Shown: positions 17,189-26,876, numbered from the stretch's first letter. The stretch is DNA of 64,000 nucleotides from Aliiroseovarius sediminis (GCF_022678485.1 NZ_JALBYP010000026.1:1-64000), one strand, 5' to 3'. A program made the numbers and translations. The notes: generated by a model not told the origin, from the sequence alone.

Positions 17189-17689
17189 TCAGGGCGCTGC
17201 GTTCATCCGCGCCTCAAGCACATCGAAGGGCACGCCCGGTTCATCCTTTGCGCCGCGAATGACCAATGACGTCTTGACCGACGCCACGTTTTCGGCGGCT
17301 GTCAATTCCTCGGTCAGGAAGGTCTGAAAGGTGGACAGATCAGGCGCCACGCATTTTAGCACGAAATCTACCTCGCCGTTCAGCATGTGGCATTCGCGGA
17401 CCAGTGACCAGCCTTGGCATTGAGCTTCGAACGCGGACAAATCCGCCTCGGCTTGGCTAAGAAGCCCGACCATGGCGAAAACCTGAACTTCAAACCCCAA
17501 GGCGCGCGCGTTCACATCGGCGTGGTAGCCACGGATCAGCCCTTGTTCTTCCAACGTGCGAACCCGCCGCAAACAGGGCGGCGCCGAGATTCCAACCCGC
17601 TTAGCCAGTTCGACATTGGTCATACGACCATCTGCCTGAAGCTCAGCGAGAATCATGCGATCAATCGGATCGAGTTTACTTGCGGACAT
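17189..17689 (-). CDS. Lrp/AsnC-family transcriptional regulator
   Basis: This 166-residue protein has an N-terminal AsnC-type HTH (LDPIDRMILAELQADGRMTN, then VELAKRVGISAPPCLRRV) and a C-terminal ligand-binding RAM/ACT-like domain (about 70-150). The gene diverges from trxB with a 242-bp gap that contains three copies of a GCGC-centred box. Lrp-type proteins bind as octamers to phased sites, so it may control itself and trxB. The effector amino acid is unknown. Confidence 0.9.
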   Translation of the reverse strand: MSASKLDPIDRMILAELQADGRMTNVELAKRVGISAPPCLRRVRTLEEQGLIRGYHADVNARALGFEVQVFAMVGLLSQAEADLSAFEAQCQGWSLVRECHMLNGEVDFVLKCVAPDLSTFQTFLTEELTAAENVASVKTSLVIRGAKDEPGVPFDVLEARMNAAP

Positions 17690-17745
17690 TGGAAACCTTT
17701 TTCAAAGGAAGCTCTGATCCCGGCAGAGCCAGCGTTATCGATGGA

Positions 17746-17807
17746 AGTTGCGCAGAGATTACCGCTGGCAAATCAAATGCGCAACAATCTTTCACAGATG
17801 CGCAACT
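17746..17807. promoter_or_regulatory. Phased TTGCGCA/TGCGCAA boxes between lrp and trxB
   Basis: AGTTGCGCA (17746-17754), TGCGCAAC (17778-17785) and TGCGCAACT (17799-17807) share the core of the palindrome TTGCGCAA. The first and third are exact inverted 9-mers. Centres are 29 and 21 bp apart; the 21-bp step is two helical turns. The placement between divergent lrp and trxB suggests Lrp/AsnC binding, which is inference. Confidence 0.5.
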
Positions 17808-17931
17808 TAATTTCTTGGACGGCGGCGCTGTGCGCGTCCATGGTGCGGCAGATGGTCGGTTCAGGCGGGGTTCCAACCTGCCGCGTGGCGTCCTATATGC
17901 GGGGGAACGCTGACCGCTCAAGGAAATTCGC

Positions 17932-18873
17932 ATGTCCGATATTCGCAACACCAAAGTCCTTATCATCGGCTCAGGCCCGGCAGGTTATACCGCCGCTGTC
18001 TATGCCAGCCGCGCCATGTTGGAGCCGATCCTTGTACAAGGCATGGAACCCGGCGGCCAGCTGACCACCACAACCGACGTCGAAAATTGGCCCGGCGAGA
18101 CCGAAATTCAAGGCCCTGATCTGATGATCAACATGGAAGCCCATGCCAAAGCCGTCGGCACGGAAATCATTGGCGACCTGATCACCGATCTGGACCTGTC
18201 CGAACGCCCCTTCACGGCAACCGGCGATAGCGGCATGATCTACAAGGCCGACGCGGTCATCCTGGCCACCGGCGCGCGCGCCAAATGGCTGGGGCTGGAC
18301 AGCGAAGAGAAGTTCAAGGGTTTTGGCGTTTCTGCCTGCGCCACCTGTGACGGCTTCTTCTATCGCGGACAGGAAATCATCGTCATCGGCGGTGGCAACA
18401 CGGCGGTCGAGGAAGCCCTGTTCCTGACCAACTTTGCGTCTAAAGTGACGCTCATCCACCGCCGCGACGAATTGCGTGCCGAAAAGATCCTGATCGACCG
18501 ACTGATGAAAAACGAAAAGATCGAACCGCTCTGGGATCACGTGTTGGAAGAGGTCGTGGGTGACGAAGACCCACTTGGCGTGACCGGCGTTCGGGTTAAG
18601 CATGTGACCACCGGCGAAATCACGGAAATCCCCGCCAAGGGCGTTTTTGTCGCCATCGGCCACGCGCCCGCGAACGAGCTGGTCAAGGACGTGCTGGAGA
18701 CGCATATGGGCGGCTATGTTGTGACGAAGCCGGACTCGACCGCAACCTCGATCCCCGGCGTCTTTGCTGCTGGTGACCTGACCGATTACAAATATCGGCA
18801 GGCCGTGACGTCCGCAGGTATGGGCTGCATGGCTGCGCTGGAGGCCGAGCACTTCCTGGCCGAACAAGAATGA
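17932..18873 (+). CDS. trxB: Thioredoxin-disulfide reductase
   Basis: This 313-residue flavoprotein reduces thioredoxin with NADPH. It has an N-terminal FAD loop ([16 protein letters not shown], about 12-27), the redox-active CATC pair (Cys136, Cys139), an NADPH-binding [10 protein letters not shown] and a C-terminal FAD segment ([10 protein letters not shown]). The length is standard. It is preceded by the box-containing gap shared with the Lrp-type gene and followed by a long inverted repeat. Confidence 0.96.
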   Translation: MSDIRNTKVLIIGSGPAGYTAAVYASRAMLEPILVQGMEPGGQLTTTTDVENWPGETEIQGPDLMINMEAHAKAVGTEIIGDLITDLDLSERPFTATGDSGMIYKADAVILATGARAKWLGLDSEEKFKGFGVSACATCDGFFYRGQEIIVIGGGNTAVEEALFLTNFASKVTLIHRRDELRAEKILIDRLMKNEKIEPLWDHVLEEVVGDEDPLGVTGVRVKHVTTGEITEIPAKGVFVAIGHAPANELVKDVLETHMGGYVVTKPDSTATSIPGVFAAGDLTDYKYRQAVTSAGMGCMAALEAEHFLAEQE

Positions 18874-18879
18874 CATCTG

Positions 18880-18936
18880 ACACCGGCAGTGTCGATCGCC
18901 TGATTTTTTGCGGTCAGGACGTGACACTGCCGGTGT
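18880..18936. repeat. Nested inverted repeat downstream of trxB
   Basis: A perfect 14-bp inverted repeat, ACACCGGCAGTGTC (18880-18893) and GACACTGCCGGTGT (18923-18936), encloses a second stem CCTGA/TCAGG around a T6 tract. It starts seven bases after the trxB stop. It could form a strong RNA hairpin (3' end protection or termination) or a cruciform. No T-run follows the right arm, so it is not a classical terminator. Confidence 0.6.
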
Positions 18937-19111
18937 AGCCCTCCAAGCGGCCGCGATCGCCGGATCACCCATTCCGATTCCCTAAGCGCGCCCGACCGCG
19001 TTGCGGCCGGGCCACGGTTGATAAATTCCCGTCGATTCTGGTGTTTCCGCTTTGCCTTTGCGGCAATCTGTGCGATGCGTTCATCCGTGAACACACCTTG
19101 AGTCGTCAGCC

Positions 19112-21187
19112 ATGTCGTCACCAGTGACAAAACCCAACCCGGAGGCGGAAGATCAGCTCTTCCGGCTTCTGCGCCAGCTTGATTCGGCGCCGGACGCCTC
19201 GCAGCGCGCGACGGCGGTGGCCATTGGCATCTCGCTTGGACGGTTGAATGCTTTGCTGCGAAACTGTGCCGAACGTGGGCTGATCAGGATCAGCGAACGC
19301 GCCGGACCAGACAAACGACAGCGCTTTGCCTATGCAATCACTGCACAAGGCGCGGCGGAAAAGGTGCGGCTTCGTGATAAGTTTCTTGCCCGAAAATTCG
19401 CTGAATACGACGCCCTACATGCGGAACTGACTGGCACCTCCAGCGGTCTTTCGCCCCTTAAACACAGGACACATCCAATGCAAAACAACCTCTCACCCAT
19501 CCCCGAACTATATGTCTCGTACGAAAGTGCGCAGAAGCTGAAAGTTGATGCCGCTGACCTGATCAGCCATGACCTGACCCCGCGCCAGACCTGCGATCTG
19601 GAGCTTTTGATGAATGGTGGCTTCAACCCGCTAAAAGGGTTCCTTTCCGAGGAAGACTATAACGGCGTCGTCGACAACATGCGCTTGGCAGATGGCACGC
19701 TGTGGCCAATGCCGATCACGCTGGACGTGTCCGAGGATTTCGCCGCCTCAATCGATTTGGGTCAAGATATAGCCCTGCGCGATCAGGAAGGCGTTATCCT
19801 GGCGACGATGACCGTCACCGATCGCTGGGAGCCGAACAAATCCCACGAAGCTGAAAAGGTGTTCGGCGCCGATGACGACGCGCACCCGGCGGTAAACTAT
19901 CTGCACAACATGGCAGGCAAGATATATCTGGGCGGGCCGATTGTCGGCATTCAACAACCCATCCATTATGATTTCCGCGGTCGTCGCGACACGCCCAACG
20001 AATTGCGCGCCTATTTCCGCAAGCTGGGCTGGCGCCGTATCGTGGCGTTCCAGACCCGCAACCCGTTGCACCGGGCGCACCAGGAACTGACCTTCCGCGC
20101 CGCAAGAGAAGCGCAGGCCAACCTGCTGATCCACCCTGTTGTGGGCATGACCAAACCGGGCGATATCGACCACTTCACCCGCGTGCGGTGTTACGAGGCC
20201 GTGCTGGACCAATACCCCGCTGCCACCACGACGATGAGCCTTCTGAACCTTGCCATGCGTATGGGCGGTCCGCGCGAAGCGGTCTGGCACGGGCTGATCC
20301 GCAAGAACCACGGCTGCACCCACTTCATCGTCGGTCGCGACCACGCTGGCCCCGGCAAGAACAGCCAGGGCGAAAATTTCTATGGCCCCTATGAAGCCCA
20401 AGACCTGTTTCGCGAACATCAGGACGAAATCGGAGTCGAAATGGTAGACTTCAAGCACATGGTTTATGTGCAGGACCGCGCCCAATACGAACCGGCGGAT
20501 GAAATTCTGGATAAGGACGACGTGACGATCCTGAATATTTCGGGCACAGAATTGCGTCGCCGCTTGTCGGAAGGTCTTGAAATACCTGAATGGTTCAGCT
20601 TCCCCGCCGTTGTGGAAGAGCTGCGCAAGACCAAACCGCCGCGCGCCGAACAGGGCTTTACCGTCTTCTTCACCGGCTTTTCCGGCTCGGGCAAATCCAC
20701 CATCGCCAACGCGCTGATGGTCAAGTTGATGGAAATGGGCGGACGTCCGGTGACGCTTTTGGATGGCGACATCGTACGGAAAAATCTGTCAAGCGAGCTT
20801 GGCTTCTCAAAAGAACACCGCGACCTGAACATTCGCCGCATCGGCTATGTCGCGTCTGAAATCACCAAGAACGGCGGCATCGCCATCTGCGCGCCCATCG
20901 CGCCCTATGCGACCACCCGCCGGGCAGTGCGCGAAGATGTCGAGCAATTTGGTGCTTTTGTTGAAGTGCATGTCGCCACCTCGATCGAGGAATGCGAACG
21001 CCGTGACCGCAAGGGGCTTTATAAGCTGGCGCGCGAAGGCAAGATCAAGGAATTCACCGGAATTTCCGACCCCTATGACGTGCCAAAAAACCCGGAACTC
21101 CGCGTCGAGACCGAAAACGTGGACGTCGACAACTGCGCTCATCAGGTTCTGCTAAAGCTGGAAAACATGGGCCTGATCCGGGGCTAA
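19112..21187 (+). CDS. MarR (EPS-associated)-like domain fused to sulfate adenylyltransferase/APS kinase
   Basis: One uninterrupted frame encodes 691 residues. Residues 1-115 resemble the small MarR-family EPS-associated regulator: a winged helix with GISLGRLNALLRNCAERGLI, then FLARKFAEYDALHAEL. Residues 123-691 are a complete bifunctional PAPS synthetase. The ATP sulfurylase part has QTRNPLHRAHQ near 313 and the C-terminal APS kinase has Walker A GFSGSGKST near 524 and LLDGDIVRKNL. Internal ATG 19478 has AGGA at normal spacing, so a separate 569-residue enzyme could also be made. The enzyme activates sulfate to PAPS for assimilation or sulfation. Whether the fused form exists is unknown. Confidence 0.85.
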   Translation: MSSPVTKPNPEAEDQLFRLLRQLDSAPDASQRATAVAIGISLGRLNALLRNCAERGLIRISERAGPDKRQRFAYAITAQGAAEKVRLRDKFLARKFAEYDALHAELTGTSSGLSPLKHRTHPMQNNLSPIPELYVSYESAQKLKVDAADLISHDLTPRQTCDLELLMNGGFNPLKGFLSEEDYNGVVDNMRLADGTLWPMPITLDVSEDFAASIDLGQDIALRDQEGVILATMTVTDRWEPNKSHEAEKVFGADDDAHPAVNYLHNMAGKIYLGGPIVGIQQPIHYDFRGRRDTPNELRAYFRKLGWRRIVAFQTRNPLHRAHQELTFRAAREAQANLLIHPVVGMTKPGDIDHFTRVRCYEAVLDQYPAATTTMSLLNLAMRMGGPREAVWHGLIRKNHGCTHFIVGRDHAGPGKNSQGENFYGPYEAQDLFREHQDEIGVEMVDFKHMVYVQDRAQYEPADEILDKDDVTILNISGTELRRRLSEGLEIPEWFSFPAVVEELRKTKPPRAEQGFTVFFTGFSGSGKSTIANALMVKLMEMGGRPVTLLDGDIVRKNLSSELGFSKEHRDLNIRRIGYVASEITKNGGIAICAPIAPYATTRRAVREDVEQFGAFVEVHVATSIEECERRDRKGLYKLAREGKIKEFTGISDPYDVPKNPELRVETENVDVDNCAHQVLLKLENMGLIRG

Positions 21188-21207
21188 GACCCACCCACAA
21201 AAACGCG

Positions 21208-21235
21208 AAAACCCGGGGCATGTCCCCGGGTTTTT
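21208..21235. terminator. Bidirectional terminator
   Basis: AAAACCCGGGG and CCCCGGGTTTTT form a perfect stem around CATGT. A-runs and T-runs on either side let it work for the PAPS synthetase gene on the plus strand and the DUF1150 gene on the minus strand, which converge here. Confidence 0.85.
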
Positions 21236-21260
21236 CATGTTTTCAACGAGTTGGCGCAGC

Positions 21261-21500
21261 TTAGTGCAGCGACACCGGCGAAAAATCATTTTCGCGCGCC
21301 AGCGTATAGGCCAGTTCGCGGTCCACGACCAACGCCAATTGCTCGCCATCTTCGCGGTGCACGGCATAAAGCGTGTCGGCCCCATCGGCTTGCGCGCGGG
21401 CTTCATCCTGAATGGCATCGGGCAGGTCGTCAATCGCGACCGGCTTGACGTAAACGATGTTCCCGATCTCGGCTTCTCCGAACGGTAATTTATAGTTCAT
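21261..21500 (-). CDS. DUF1150 family protein
   Basis: This 79-residue small acidic protein belongs to DUF1150, found mostly in Rhodobacterales and often encoded right after an Hsp20 gene, as here (four bases after the hsp20 stop). The start MNYKLPFG at 21500 is preceded by GGGGTGAGC. No catalytic motif is visible. A role in the heat-shock unit is suggested only by position. Confidence 0.82.
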   Translation of the reverse strand: MNYKLPFGEAEIGNIVYVKPVAIDDLPDAIQDEARAQADGADTLYAVHREDGEQLALVVDRELAYTLARENDFSPVSLH

Positions 21501-21504
21501 TTGC

Positions 21505-21918
21505 TCACCCCTTCTTGATCTGAATGGTCTGCACGACCTTTTCGGGCTCGGCGCGCTCAAGGTCGATGTGCAACAGCCCGTTTTCCGTATGCGCGCCCTT
21601 CACATCCACGCCGTCCGCAAGCACAAAGCTTTTGACAAATTGGCGCGCTGCAATACCGCGATGCAGGAACACACGTTCATCCCTAGCGTCCGCTTGCGCC
21701 CCACGAACCACAAGCGTGGCATTTTCAACCGAGATCGACAGGTCATTATCGGCGAACCCGGCCACCGCAAGCGTGATACGATACGCACGGTCGCTGACCT
21801 GTTCGATATTGAAGGGCGGGTAGCCATCTTTGCCCGACTTCGCGGCTTGCTCGACCATGCGTTCAAGCTGTTCAAATCCCAGCAAAAAGGGATGGGTTCC
21901 CAAGTTCATCTTTGTCAT
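21505..21918 (-). CDS. Small heat-shock protein, Hsp20 (IbpA-like)
   Basis: This 137-residue alpha-crystallin-domain chaperone has the IbpA-type N-terminus (FLLGFEQLERMVEQAAK), the segment GYPPFNIEQ and the core YRITLAVAGF. A C-terminal GLLHIDLER precedes a basic tail. ATG 21918 has AGGA eight bases upstream. A GTG at 21924 is less likely. Such proteins hold unfolded proteins for DnaK/ClpB. A possible sigma-32 promoter lies about 60-90 bp upstream. Confidence 0.92.
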   Translation of the reverse strand: MTKMNLGTHPFLLGFEQLERMVEQAAKSGKDGYPPFNIEQVSDRAYRITLAVAGFADNDLSISVENATLVVRGAQADARDERVFLHRGIAARQFVKSFVLADGVDVKGAHTENGLLHIDLERAEPEKVVQTIQIKKG

Positions 21919-21976
21919 CGACACGTCCTTGATAAAGCGACACGTTTCAAGGCCCCAAACCCGGCGACCTTGATGA

Positions 21977-22010
21977 AAATATGGGGGCTGGCGACAATGC
22001 TTGCAAGGGG
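21977..22010 (-). promoter_or_regulatory. Possible sigma-32 promoter of hsp20
   Basis: On the minus strand CCCCTTGC (22010-22003) is followed after about 18 bases by a CCCATATTT-like -10 (around 21985-21977). This resembles the alphaproteobacterial heat-shock consensus CTTG-N17/18-CYTAT. Distance to the hsp20 ATG is about 60 bp. The match is incomplete. Confidence 0.35.
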
Positions 22011-22087
22011 CGCGTTTTCCTTGGCGTTAGCGCGGGCTTGACGCTAAGCTGCGCATGCATGTGCCAAAGAAAGAATGACCCAAGAAA

Positions 22088-22306
22088 ATGAGCAACGCCA
22101 AAGAGATGAAGACCGAAGACGTGCTTCGCGTCGAGCTGGAGGTCTTCCGCGCCAAACACCGCGACTTGGACGATGCCATTCACGCACTGGAAGAACGCGG
22201 GCGCGCCGATCAACTGCAACTCAGGCGGCTAAAAAAGGAAAAGCTGTGCCTGAAGGACAAGATCGCGCAGATCGAGGACAAACTGACCCCCGATATCATT
22301 GCCTGA
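22088..22306 (+). CDS. DUF465 (YdcH-like) protein
   Basis: This 72-residue helical protein of the YdcH/DUF465 family shows the typical arrangement of a charged helix (AKHRDLDDAIHALEERG) and the basic LRRLKKEKLCLKDKIAQIE near the C-terminus. Proteins of this family are cytoplasmic coiled coils of unknown function. It lies upstream of purE on the same strand with a 54-bp gap. A second DUF465 gene is at 49501. Confidence 0.83.
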   Translation: MSNAKEMKTEDVLRVELEVFRAKHRDLDDAIHALEERGRADQLQLRRLKKEKLCLKDKIAQIEDKLTPDIIA

Positions 22307-22360
22307 TTGCATCACGGCGACAGGCCCTTATAAAGCGGGCTTCCAAGACGCGAGGTCACT

Positions 22361-22849
22361 ATGACAGATGTGAAAGTCGGGATCATCATGGGCAGCCAAT
22401 CCGACTGGCCCACGATGAAAGAAGCCGCGACCATTCTGGATGAACTGGGCATTGGCTATGAGGTCAAGATCGTTTCGGCGCATCGCACCCCGGATCGGCT
22501 TTGGAGTTACGGCAAGGCTGCCGCAGACCGTGGCCTTCATGTGATTATCGCAGGCGCAGGCGGTGCGGCGCATCTGCCCGGTATGATGGCGTCGAAAACC
22601 CGCGTGCCTGTTGTGGGCGTGCCGGTGCAAACCCGCGCACTGTCGGGCGTCGACAGCCTGTATTCCATCGTACAGATGCCCAAAGGCTTTCCAGTCGCGA
22701 CGATGGCCATCGGCGCGGCGGGCGCGGCGAATGCGGGTCTTTTGGCAGCGGGCATCCTTGCGGTGTCTGATGCAGAGTTGGCAAAACGGCTGGATGCGTG
22801 GCGCGATGCCCTGTCCGCCTCTATCCCGGATGAACCGCACGATGACTGA
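22361..22849 (+). CDS. purE: N5-carboxyaminoimidazole ribonucleotide mutase
   Basis: This 162-residue class I PurE converts N5-CAIR to CAIR in purine synthesis. The motif GSQSDWPTM near the N-terminus, SAHRTPDRL in the first third and [11 protein letters not shown] are the signatures, and the length is standard. The stop overlaps the purK start by eight bases, confirming a purEK operon and use of the N5-CAIR route. Confidence 0.96.
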   Translation: MTDVKVGIIMGSQSDWPTMKEAATILDELGIGYEVKIVSAHRTPDRLWSYGKAAADRGLHVIIAGAGGAAHLPGMMASKTRVPVVGVPVQTRALSGVDSLYSIVQMPKGFPVATMAIGAAGAANAGLLAAGILAVSDAELAKRLDAWRDALSASIPDEPHDD

Positions 22850-23918
22850 TCCCCTTACACCCGGTGCAACGATTGGCATTCTTGGGGGCGGTCAATTGGG
22901 CCGAATGCTGTCAGTCGCCGCTGCGCGCCTCGGCTTCAAGACACATATTTATGAGCCCGGAGCCAACCCACCCGCCGGGCATGTCGCCGATTGTGTGACG
23001 ACTGCGGATTACAACGACACTGCGGCGCTTGAGGTATTCGCCGCTGCGGTCGACGTCATCACCTATGAATTTGAAAATATCCCAACAGCTGCGCTGGATG
23101 TGCTGGAGGGCAAACGCCCCATCCGCCCCGGACGCGAATCGTTGCGGATCAGCCAGGACCGGCTGACGGAAAAGGACTTCTTGTCCGACCTTGGGATCGC
23201 AGTTGCGCCCTATAAAAACGTCGAGGTGGTTAACGACCTGCAAGACGCAATGGCGCATGTGGGCACGCCTGCTATCCTTAAGACCCGCCGGCTTGGATAT
23301 GACGGAAAAGGACAAGTCCGTATCACCGCGTCCGGTCAGGCGGAACAAGCCTTTTCCGACGTTGGCAAGGCACCTTCGGTCCTGGAAGCTTTTGTGGATT
23401 TCACGCACGAGGTCAGTGTAATCGCCGCACGCAGCTTGGGTGGTGACATCGCCTGTTTCGACCCCGGTGAAAACGTTCACAAAGATGGTATCCTTGCAAC
23501 GACGACCGTGCCCGCCCGCCTGACCAGCGCCCAGCGCACCGATGCGGTTTTGTTGGCGGCAAAAATCTTGAACGCGCTGGATTATGTCGGCGTGATGGGG
23601 GTCGAGATTTTCGTTACGAAACAAGGCCTTATCGTGAACGAGATTGCTCCGCGCGTGCACAACTCGGGCCACTGGACCCAGCAGGGATGTACGGTTGACC
23701 AGTTCGAACAACACATCCGTGCGGTTGCCGGATGGCCGTTGGGTGACGGCACACGCTATGCCGATGTAGTGATGGAGAATCTGATCGGCGAAGACATAAA
23801 CCGCGTGCCAGATCTTGCACAACAGGCCAATACATCGTTGCATCTTTACGGCAAGGTCGAGGTCAAGCCGGGTCGCAAGATGGGGCATGCAAACCGCGTC
23901 ACCTCGGTCTTGAAATAG
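22842..23918 (+). CDS. purK: N5-carboxyaminoimidazole ribonucleotide synthase
   Basis: This 358-residue ATP-grasp enzyme carboxylates AIR with bicarbonate to N5-CAIR. It has the N-terminal [15 protein letters not shown]-grasp segments ([24 protein letters not shown]) and the catalytic [14 protein letters not shown]. The start at 22842 gives MTDPLTPG and overlaps purE, which is typical of this operon. The 77 upstream in-frame residues lie inside purE and are discarded. Confidence 0.96.
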   Translation: MTDPLTPGATIGILGGGQLGRMLSVAAARLGFKTHIYEPGANPPAGHVADCVTTADYNDTAALEVFAAAVDVITYEFENIPTAALDVLEGKRPIRPGRESLRISQDRLTEKDFLSDLGIAVAPYKNVEVVNDLQDAMAHVGTPAILKTRRLGYDGKGQVRITASGQAEQAFSDVGKAPSVLEAFVDFTHEVSVIAARSLGGDIACFDPGENVHKDGILATTTVPARLTSAQRTDAVLLAAKILNALDYVGVMGVEIFVTKQGLIVNEIAPRVHNSGHWTQQGCTVDQFEQHIRAVAGWPLGDGTRYADVVMENLIGEDINRVPDLAQQANTSLHLYGKVEVKPGRKMGHANRVTSVLK

Positions 23919-24140
23919 CAGTTTTACGCTATTGCTCAGTCAAGCCACCGCTTGCCCTTCCACCACTCAATATTGAAATATTGCAAATTCAACCTGCCAA
24001 GCCCGTCTTGCGATACAGCCCACTTCACCCCACCAGACCAAACGCCGCGCCCGTCCTTGTCAGGCAGTGATGTGCCGACACAAAATCTGTGCTTGAAAAC
24101 AGTTTCGTCCGCAAAGTTTTGTGGATACACAAAGGACATA

Positions 24141-24893
24141 ATGACTATTTTTATTCTGTGGATCGGTATCTTGTCCCATTTAAGCCCCCGCAAACTCGCC
24201 ATTTGTCTGCCCCTAATCATGTCGTCGCAACCGGCCCTTGCCGGAAGCCTGTCCGACCCGATCATCGACACCCCCGTCGAATTGACCCTTGATAACGCTC
24301 GTCCTTATTGGGAGGGCGCTTATGTCGGTGGCACGCTAGGCTATAACTTCAGCGGAGGCGATCGGATCGGCGTCACCCAACCCACAGGTGGACGCGCGGC
24401 CTTGGGCAACTATGACATCGAAGGCTGGACGGGCAGTTTGCGCGCTGGCTATCGCTGGCAATTTGATCAATGGGTGTTCGGCCCCGAAATCGCGGTCGAG
24501 GGCGGCCAGGTCAAAGACACGTTTTCCAACGGCGGCTATCAAGGCACAACGCGTTTGAACCATGCGCTATCTTTGCGGCTGAAGGCCGGGTATGTCTGGC
24601 CGGTTCTGAACTCGATTTTCTTTGGCACGGTCGGGGTTTCGCGTGGGGATTTTGACTATAGCGTGACCGGATCAGGCTCTGCCGGTCCCATCGCGATTAA
24701 TGATAACTATGCCACCACTGGTTATGTTCTGGGTTTGGGGATCGAACAGCCGTTGACCAAGCGTCTGTCGGTGACTGGCGAATATGAATACGTCAATTAC
24801 GGCAAAGACACACTGTTTGACGGGCTGGGTAACAGCACGTTGGCGACTCCGTTGTTTCATTCGGTCAAGGTCGGGCTGAACCTGCGGTTCTAG
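24141..24893 (+). CDS. Outer-membrane beta-barrel protein (Omp25/opacity-like)
   Basis: This 250-residue protein has an N-terminal signal peptide (hydrophobic stretch, cleavage probably after QPALA near residue 34) and a small beta-barrel pattern: alternating strands such as WEGAYVGGTLGYNFSGG, SLRAGYRWQF and HSVKVGLNLRF. It ends in Phe, as outer-membrane barrels do. ATG 24141 is preceded by AAAGGA. It resembles Omp25/RopB-type surface proteins. Its function is unknown. It converges on the DUF2937 gene five bases away. Confidence 0.82.
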   Translation: MTIFILWIGILSHLSPRKLAICLPLIMSSQPALAGSLSDPIIDTPVELTLDNARPYWEGAYVGGTLGYNFSGGDRIGVTQPTGGRAALGNYDIEGWTGSLRAGYRWQFDQWVFGPEIAVEGGQVKDTFSNGGYQGTTRLNHALSLRLKAGYVWPVLNSIFFGTVGVSRGDFDYSVTGSGSAGPIAINDNYATTGYVLGLGIEQPLTKRLSVTGEYEYVNYGKDTLFDGLGNSTLATPLFHSVKVGLNLRF

Positions 24894-24898
24894 GCGCC

Positions 24899-25384
24899 TC
24901 AGGCAGCGCGACGAAACGGACGCAGAAGCGCGCCCAGAAGCAGCGAAACCAGAAGCCAGCCGCTGACGAAGCCGATGCCGGCACATAAAAGACCATCCGC
25001 TGTCATGGGAATGGCCGGGCGAAAATCGTCCCAAGTGCGTTTGACAATATCAGTGTCGCGGAAGTGCCAGACTTTCGCCAGCCGGGCCAACGGTTCAGTT
25101 CCTTTCAGGGCGGTGTAGGCGGTATCCAACCGCTCGTACCGAATGAAATTGGTTTTCATCTGGTCGCGCAGCCGGTCCTGAAAATTCGTGCCACCCATGT
25201 TTTGTAAGGCTTCTTCGCGAGTATATCCGGCGGCTTGAGCGGTCAGATCAAACCCTGCGGTGACGATCTTCAGCTCAGACCGCGCACCGGAAAGCCGCTG
25301 CATGTATTGCTGGGAAAACTCGGGGAACTGGCTGAACACCACCGCGCCACAAAGTCCGCCGACCATCGCCAATGTCCGGATCAT
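24899..25384 (-). CDS. DUF2937 family membrane protein
   Basis: This 161-residue protein has an N-terminal membrane segment (about 1-22), a soluble, mostly helical central part with FQDRLRDQMKTNFIRYERL, and a C-terminal membrane helix (about 130-152) before a basic end. This architecture fits DUF2937, a family of unknown function seen in proteobacteria. ATG 25384 is chosen. A GTG three codons earlier is possible. There are no functional clues from the neighbours. Confidence 0.75.
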   Translation of the reverse strand: MIRTLAMVGGLCGAVVFSQFPEFSQQYMQRLSGARSELKIVTAGFDLTAQAAGYTREEALQNMGGTNFQDRLRDQMKTNFIRYERLDTAYTALKGTEPLARLAKVWHFRDTDIVKRTWDDFRPAIPMTADGLLCAGIGFVSGWLLVSLLLGALLRPFRRAA

Positions 25385-25523
25385 GACTGTCACCTGCTCA
25401 TATTTATTCTTGACAAGCAGCCTTCCAAACAGGGGTGATCAGGTCAAGGGAAACCAACAGGACAGCCGGAAACGAAAACGGCGCGCCTGGACGATCGCGC
25501 CATTTGAACCTTACCAGACGCGT

Positions 25524-26876
25524 TCACAGCCCGCGCACATGGTGCGGTTTGAAAATTTCCACCACTTTGGCAACGGCAGCTTCTGGCGTCAGTTCTTCGT
25601 TTTCACCGGTCCGGCGGCAGGTCAGTTCGACCACACCGTTTTTAAGCCCGCGCGGCCCCACGGTAATGCGCCACGGCAACCCGATCAGGTCCATGGTCGC
25701 AAACTTGCCGCCCGCACGTTCGTTACGGTCGTCGTACAGCGGTTCCAACCCCGCATTGGTCAACTGGTCATACAGCGCCTCGCACGCTGCGTCAGCCTCT
25801 TCGTCGCCCTGTTTAAGATTGACAATCCCACAGTGGAACGGCGTCACGCCTTCGGGCCAGATGATGCCCTTGTCGTCATGGCTGGCTTCGATGATCGCAC
25901 CCAGCAGGCGGCTGACGCCGATGCCGTGCGACCCCATATGGACGGACACCTGTTTTTGATCCTTGTCGACCACGGTCGCGCCCAGCTTGTCGGAATAGGT
26001 TGTGCCAAAATAGAAGATTTGTCCCACTTCTATCCCGCGTGCGATACGGCGGCGGTCTTCTGGCACCTCATCGAACGCTTCGGCGTCATGGGTTTCGTCT
26101 GTGCGGGCATAGCGGGCGGTGAATTCGTCCATCACGCCCTGACATTGTGCCACATTGTCATAATCAATATCGCGATCGCCGAAAGTCAGGTCGGTGACTT
26201 CGCTATCATAGAAGACCTCACTTTCACCGGTTTCGGCCAGCACGAGGAATTCGTGGGTATAATCGCCTCCAATGGGACCCGAGTCCGCGCGCATCGGGAT
26301 CGCTTGCAGCCCCATACGCTCATAGGTGCGCAGATAGCTGACCAAATGGCGGTTATAGGCGTGCAGCGCGTCCTCTTTCGTCAGGTCAAAATTATAGCCG
26401 TCCTTCATGTAGAATTCGCGGCCCCGCATCACGCCGAAGCGCGGGCGGATTTCGTCGCGGAACTTCCACTGGATTTGATACAGCGTCAGCGGCAGGTCTT
26501 TGTAGGAATTCACATGCGCGCGGAAGATGTCTGTCACCATCTCTTCCGCGGTGGGCGAAAACAACATGTCGCGGCCATGCCGGTCCTGCATCCGCAGCAT
26601 TTCCTCGCCATAGCCATCGTAACGATTGCTTTCGCGCCACAGATCCGCGGATTGAATGGTCGGCATCTGCATCGGGATATGCCCCGCCCGCATCTGTTCC
26701 TCGTGTACGATATTCTCGATCTTGCGCAAGACCTTGAAGCCGAGCGGAAGCCAGGAATAGATACCGGCAGATTGCTGTTTGATCATGCCGGCACGCAGCA
26801 TGTAGCGGTGCGAGACGATCTGCGCCTCGGACGGGGTTTCTTTCAGCACGGGCAGAAAATAGCGGGACAGGCGCAT
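25524..26876 (-). CDS. proS: Prolyl-tRNA synthetase (short alphaproteobacterial type)
   Basis: This 450-residue class II aminoacyl-tRNA synthetase charges tRNA-Pro. It has the class II motifs ([31 protein letters not shown], a motif-2 region [10 protein letters not shown] and a motif-3 region [10 protein letters not shown]). A C-terminal anticodon-binding domain (about 350-450) ends the protein. The large editing insertion of the E. coli-type enzyme is absent, as usual for alphaproteobacteria (about 440-450 residues). Confidence 0.95.
   Translation of the reverse strand: MRLSRYFLPVLKETPSEAQIVSHRYMLRAGMIKQQSAGIYSWLPLGFKVLRKIENIVHEEQMRAGHIPMQMPTIQSADLWRESNRYDGYGEEMLRMQDRHGRDMLFSPTAEEMVTDIFRAHVNSYKDLPLTLYQIQWKFRDEIRPRFGVMRGREFYMKDGYNFDLTKEDALHAYNRHLVSYLRTYERMGLQAIPMRADSGPIGGDYTHEFLVLAETGESEVFYDSEVTDLTFGDRDIDYDNVAQCQGVMDEFTARYARTDETHDAEAFDEVPEDRRRIARGIEVGQIFYFGTTYSDKLGATVVDKDQKQVSVHMGSHGIGVSRLLGAIIEASHDDKGIIWPEGVTPFHCGIVNLKQGDEEADAACEALYDQLTNAGLEPLYDDRNERAGGKFATMDLIGLPWRITVGPRGLKNGVVELTCRRTGENEELTPEAAVAKVVEIFKPHHVRGL

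Noticed and set aside
18786-19130. A 114-codon minus-strand frame between trxB and the PAPS synthetase gene.
   Set aside because: It crosses the end of trxB and the long inverted repeat and has no convincing ribosome site or family; left as unsupported.
23919-24140. An upstream extension of the outer-membrane protein frame to 23952.
   Set aside because: The translation before Met at 24141 lacks signal-peptide character, whereas 24141 has AAAGGA and is followed by a signal peptide.
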